From an uncultured Oscillibacter sp. (lineage in GTDB: Bacteria; Bacillota; Clostridia; Oscillospirales; Oscillospiraceae): DNA of 7,503 bases. Both the position numbers and the translations under genes were made by a program. A model generated the notes under the pieces. That model was not told where the DNA came from and ran no database searches. It worked only from the letters and a program-made list of their open reading frames with translations. Shown here in pieces: positions 5,946 through 7,503 of this stretch. How positions within the stretch are numbered: position 1 is the stretch's first letter; each line of letters begins with the position of its first letter. The stretch covers positions 1-7,503 of the forward strand of contig CAOJHG010000093.1 of the NCBI GenBank assembly GCA_948435975.1, read 5' to 3'.

Positions 5946-6064
5946 GTCCTGTTGTGCCAGGGTGGTCCAGGTTGTGCAGGACAGGCGGAAAAAAGCCTTT
6001 TCTTGTGTGGAATAGTACCTTCAAATACAGTAAATTATAAGATTGAAAAGGATGGATAGGATTT
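5946..6064 (+). promoter_or_regulatory. fliY-cheY intergenic region with inverted and direct repeats
   Basis: This 119-nt gap is the longest in the window. An inverted repeat GTCCTG (5946-5951) and CAGGAC (5977-5982) starts right after the fliY stop and encloses a direct repeat GTTGTGC at 5951 and 5971, 20 bp apart. A second weak hairpin follows, AGGC (5983-5986) with GCCT (5995-5998), then TTTTCTT, which could act as a leaky terminator. The region 6015-6045 is AT-rich against a GC-rich background, so a promoter for cheY-fliO-fliP is possible. The best -35/-10 guess (TTGTGT at 6003, TACAGT at 6026, 17-nt spacer) is poor. AAAAGGA (6046-6052) is the likely cheY ribosome binding site. Confidence 0.4.
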
Positions 6065-6433
6065 ATGGCTAAGAAGATTTTGCTGGTCGATGACGCCGCC
6101 TTTATGCGGAAGATGATCAAGGATACCCTGAGTAAGAATGGGTATACGGAGCTGTTTGAGGCTGTGGACGGCGCGGACGCTGTGGAGAAGTTCAGTGAGA
6201 TCGGCCCCGATCTGGTTATCATGGATATCACTATGCCCAATATGGACGGTCTGGAGGCGCTGAAGGCCATCCGGGCGAAGGACGGAAACGCCAGCGTGGT
6301 CATGTGCTCCGCCATGGGACAGGAGAGCATGGTTATGGACGCGGTGCGTTCCGGCGCGAAGGATTTTATCGTGAAGCCCTTTAAGCCCGACCGGGTGCTG
6401 AAGACTGTGAGCACCATTTTGGGCAATCCCTGA
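6065..6433 (+). CDS. cheY: Chemotaxis response regulator CheY
   Basis: Single-domain receiver that carries the chemotaxis signal from CheA to the switch proteins FliM and FliY. The 122 aa cover one receiver domain with no output domain. The acidic pocket is D9 and D10 (KILLVDDAAFMRK), the phospho-acceptor is D54 (DLVIMDITMPNMDG), the switch Ser is S82 (VVMCSAMGQ) and the conserved Lys is K104 (AKDFIVKPF). The usual aromatic switch position is F101. The block CSAMGQESMVMDA and the ITMP motif closely resemble Bacillus subtilis CheY, so this is the motor CheY and not a random receiver. Its location between fliY and fliO is the Bacillus arrangement. In that system CheY-P promotes counterclockwise rotation and smooth swimming; the same is inferred here. 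Confidence 0.96.
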   Translation: MAKKILLVDDAAFMRKMIKDTLSKNGYTELFEAVDGADAVEKFSEIGPDLVIMDITMPNMDGLEALKAIRAKDGNASVVMCSAMGQESMVMDAVRSGAKDFIVKPFKPDRVLKTVSTILGNP

Positions 6434-6437
6434 TAGA

Positions 6438-6806
6438 ATGCTGGAGGCTACGTCTGCGGTGTCACTTTTGGGAATGGCGGCCAGCATCGTCCTGGTCCTG
6501 GGCGCGGCCTACTGGTTTACCCGCTATGTGGTGGGACAGGGAAGCGGCGCACTGGGTCCCTTGAGTGGAAGCGCTGGGATTAAGGTCCATGGACAACTGG
6601 TCTTGGGAAGAGACCAGAAGCTGCTGCTGACCCAGGTGGGGGAACGCTGGTTCCTTCTGGGCGTGACGGCCGCGGGGATCTCCATGCTGGCAGAATTTAC
6701 AGCGGAAGAAGCCGCCTCCTGGCAGAGCGGACCGGAGGCACCGGAAGCAAGTCCCAGTTTCCGGGAGGCGGTGAAGCAGATTATGGAACAAAAGAGACGG
6801 AGGTGA
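6438..6806 (+). CDS. fliO: Flagellar biosynthetic protein FliO (FliZ in older Bacillus naming)
   Basis: A 122-aa membrane protein that helps assemble the FliP ring of the flagellar export gate. It has one hydrophobic segment (about 6-26, VSLLGMAASIVLVLGAAYWF), then a small beta-rich cytosolic domain (48-90) with the family pattern IKVHGQLVLGRDQKLLLTQVGERWFLLGVT, and a charged tail ending KRRR. The family is poorly conserved, so the call also rests on position between cheY and fliP. The ATG lies 4 nt after the cheY stop with no good ribosome binding site, so it is probably translated by coupling to cheY. An internal ATG at residue 13 would cut into the membrane segment and is less likely. Confidence 0.88.
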   Translation: MLEATSAVSLLGMAASIVLVLGAAYWFTRYVVGQGSGALGPLSGSAGIKVHGQLVLGRDQKLLLTQVGERWFLLGVTAAGISMLAEFTAEEAASWQSGPEAPEASPSFREAVKQIMEQKRRR

Positions 6807-6816
6807 ACCGGAAGTG
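6799..6816 (+). promoter_or_regulatory. Ribosome binding site and GTG start of fliP
   Basis: GGAGG (6799-6803), continuing TGA, overlaps the fliO stop (6804-6806) and stands 10 nt before GTG at 6814-6816. No in-frame ATG lies near, and the hydrophobic core starts at about residue 20. This supports the GTG start and coupling of fliP to fliO. Confidence 0.75.
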
Positions 6817-7500
6817 CCGGACGGAATCATACCAGAAGGGCTTATCAATATCAATGGGGACAGCGTGCAGGTGCTGGAGATCCTTTTCCTGACCACCTTT
6901 ATCACGCTCCTGCCCTTCCTAGTGGTGATGATGACGTCCTTCACCCGGTTTATCATCTCCCTCTCCTTCCTGCGCACAGCTATGGGCACGCAGCAGACGC
7001 CGCCCAACATGGTATTGGTGGGCCTGGCGCTGTTTCTGACGTTTTTTACCATGTCGCCCACCATCAGCCGGATACAGACGGAAGCCTATGAGCCCTATTT
7101 GGAGGAGGAAATCTCACAGGAGGAATTTTTTCAGCGGGCAGTGGTCCCATTAAAGGACTTCATGCTTCGGAACATGAAAGCGAGCACCCTGGAGATGTAC
7201 TGCGATCTGGCCCGCGTGGAGACGCCGGAGACCGGCGACGAGGACGCGGCCATGGAGCTGCCTCTGCGGGTTATTGTCCCGGCTTTTGCCACCTGTGAGC
7301 TCCAAAAAGCATTCAACATCGGCCTGCTGCTGTATATCCCCTTCCTGCTGATTGACGTGATCGTGTCCTGTACCTTGATGTCCATGGGCATGATTATGCT
7401 GCCGCCGTCAATGATCTCCGCACCCTTCAAGCTGCTGCTCTTCGTGACCCTCAACGGCTGGGAGCTGCTGTTCTCCACGCTGGTGCAGGGCTTCCAATAG
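6814..7500 (+). CDS. fliP: Flagellar export gate protein FliP
   Basis: Five FliP subunits with FliQ and FliR form the export gate of the flagellar type III system in the inner membrane. The 228 aa end with a TAG inside the window, so the gene is complete. Family blocks are clear: TSFTRFIISLSFLRTAMGTQ (41-60), PPNMVLVGLALFLTFFTMSP (63-82), PLKDFMLRN (112-120), PAFATCELQKAFNIG (156-170), IPFLLIDVIVS (175-185) and APFKLLLFVTLNGWELL (203-219). The Met-rich SMGMIMLPP (190-198) corresponds to the region that seals the gate pore. The N-terminus (MPDGIIPEGLININGD) is short and polar, with no cleavable signal peptide like that of enteric FliP. fliQ and fliR would be expected just downstream, outside the window. 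Confidence 0.96.
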   Translation: MPDGIIPEGLININGDSVQVLEILFLTTFITLLPFLVVMMTSFTRFIISLSFLRTAMGTQQTPPNMVLVGLALFLTFFTMSPTISRIQTEAYEPYLEEEISQEEFFQRAVVPLKDFMLRNMKASTLEMYCDLARVETPETGDEDAAMELPLRVIVPAFATCELQKAFNIGLLLYIPFLLIDVIVSCTLMSMGMIMLPPSMISAPFKLLLFVTLNGWELLFSTLVQGFQ

Positions 7501-7503
7501 CGG

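Noticed and set aside
5963..5978. Sigma-54-like GG-N10-GC element (TGGTCCAGGTTGTGCA) before cheY
   Set aside because: Spacing fits, but the -24 part matches poorly, the site lies inside the inverted repeat, and sigma-54 control of flagella is not expected in this group. Chance is likely.
6003..6031. Sigma-A-like promoter TTGTGT - 17 nt - TACAGT before cheY
   Set aside because: Three of six and four of six matches are too weak to call as a promoter; kept only as a note in the intergenic entry.

Overview
The window is one stretch of a flagellar/chemotaxis operon with nine genes, all on the + strand: flgE (hook), flbD/swrD, motA, motB (stator), fliM and fliY (switch C-ring), cheY, fliO and fliP (export gate). 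It begins just before flgE and ends three bases after the fliP stop. No RNA gene, mobile element, CRISPR array or break in gene order was seen.

The likely host is a motile Clostridia-class Firmicute. FliY is the CheC-FliN fusion typical of Gram-positive and thermotogal bacteria. CheY closely resembles the Bacillus protein. The fliM-fliY-cheY-fliO-fliP run is the Bacillus/Clostridium order, and several genes have AGGAGG-type ribosome binding sites. The DNA is GC-rich by eye (about 55-60 percent, not counted), which fits an Oscillospiraceae-type gut clostridium better than a low-GC Clostridium. That placement is inference.

Layout: 1-86 is leader sequence; 87-1433 is flgE; 1434-1517 holds a strong GC-rich hairpin without a T tract; 1518-1733 is flbD; 1796-3421 is motA-motB; 3478-5945 is fliM-fliY, 5 nt apart; 5946-6064 is the longest gap, with repeats and weak hairpins; 6065-7500 is cheY-fliO-fliP, packed with 4-7 nt gaps. 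No fliL lies between motB and fliM.

The genes supply the external hook, the ion-driven stator, the rotor switch with its response regulator, and part of the export gate. The most unusual item is FliY. Its long Pro/Ala/Tyr-rich linker carries three copies of the peptide MSQEEIE(K/R)MLAGG, which looks like the CheY-P docking peptide at the N-terminus of FliM (LSQAQIDALL here). FliY's own N-terminus lacks that peptide, while both CheC-type phosphatase motifs are intact. This suggests a FliY whose CheY-P docking site has been moved and triplicated. MotB has a sodium-type transmembrane segment and lacks the usual peptidoglycan-binding Asp.
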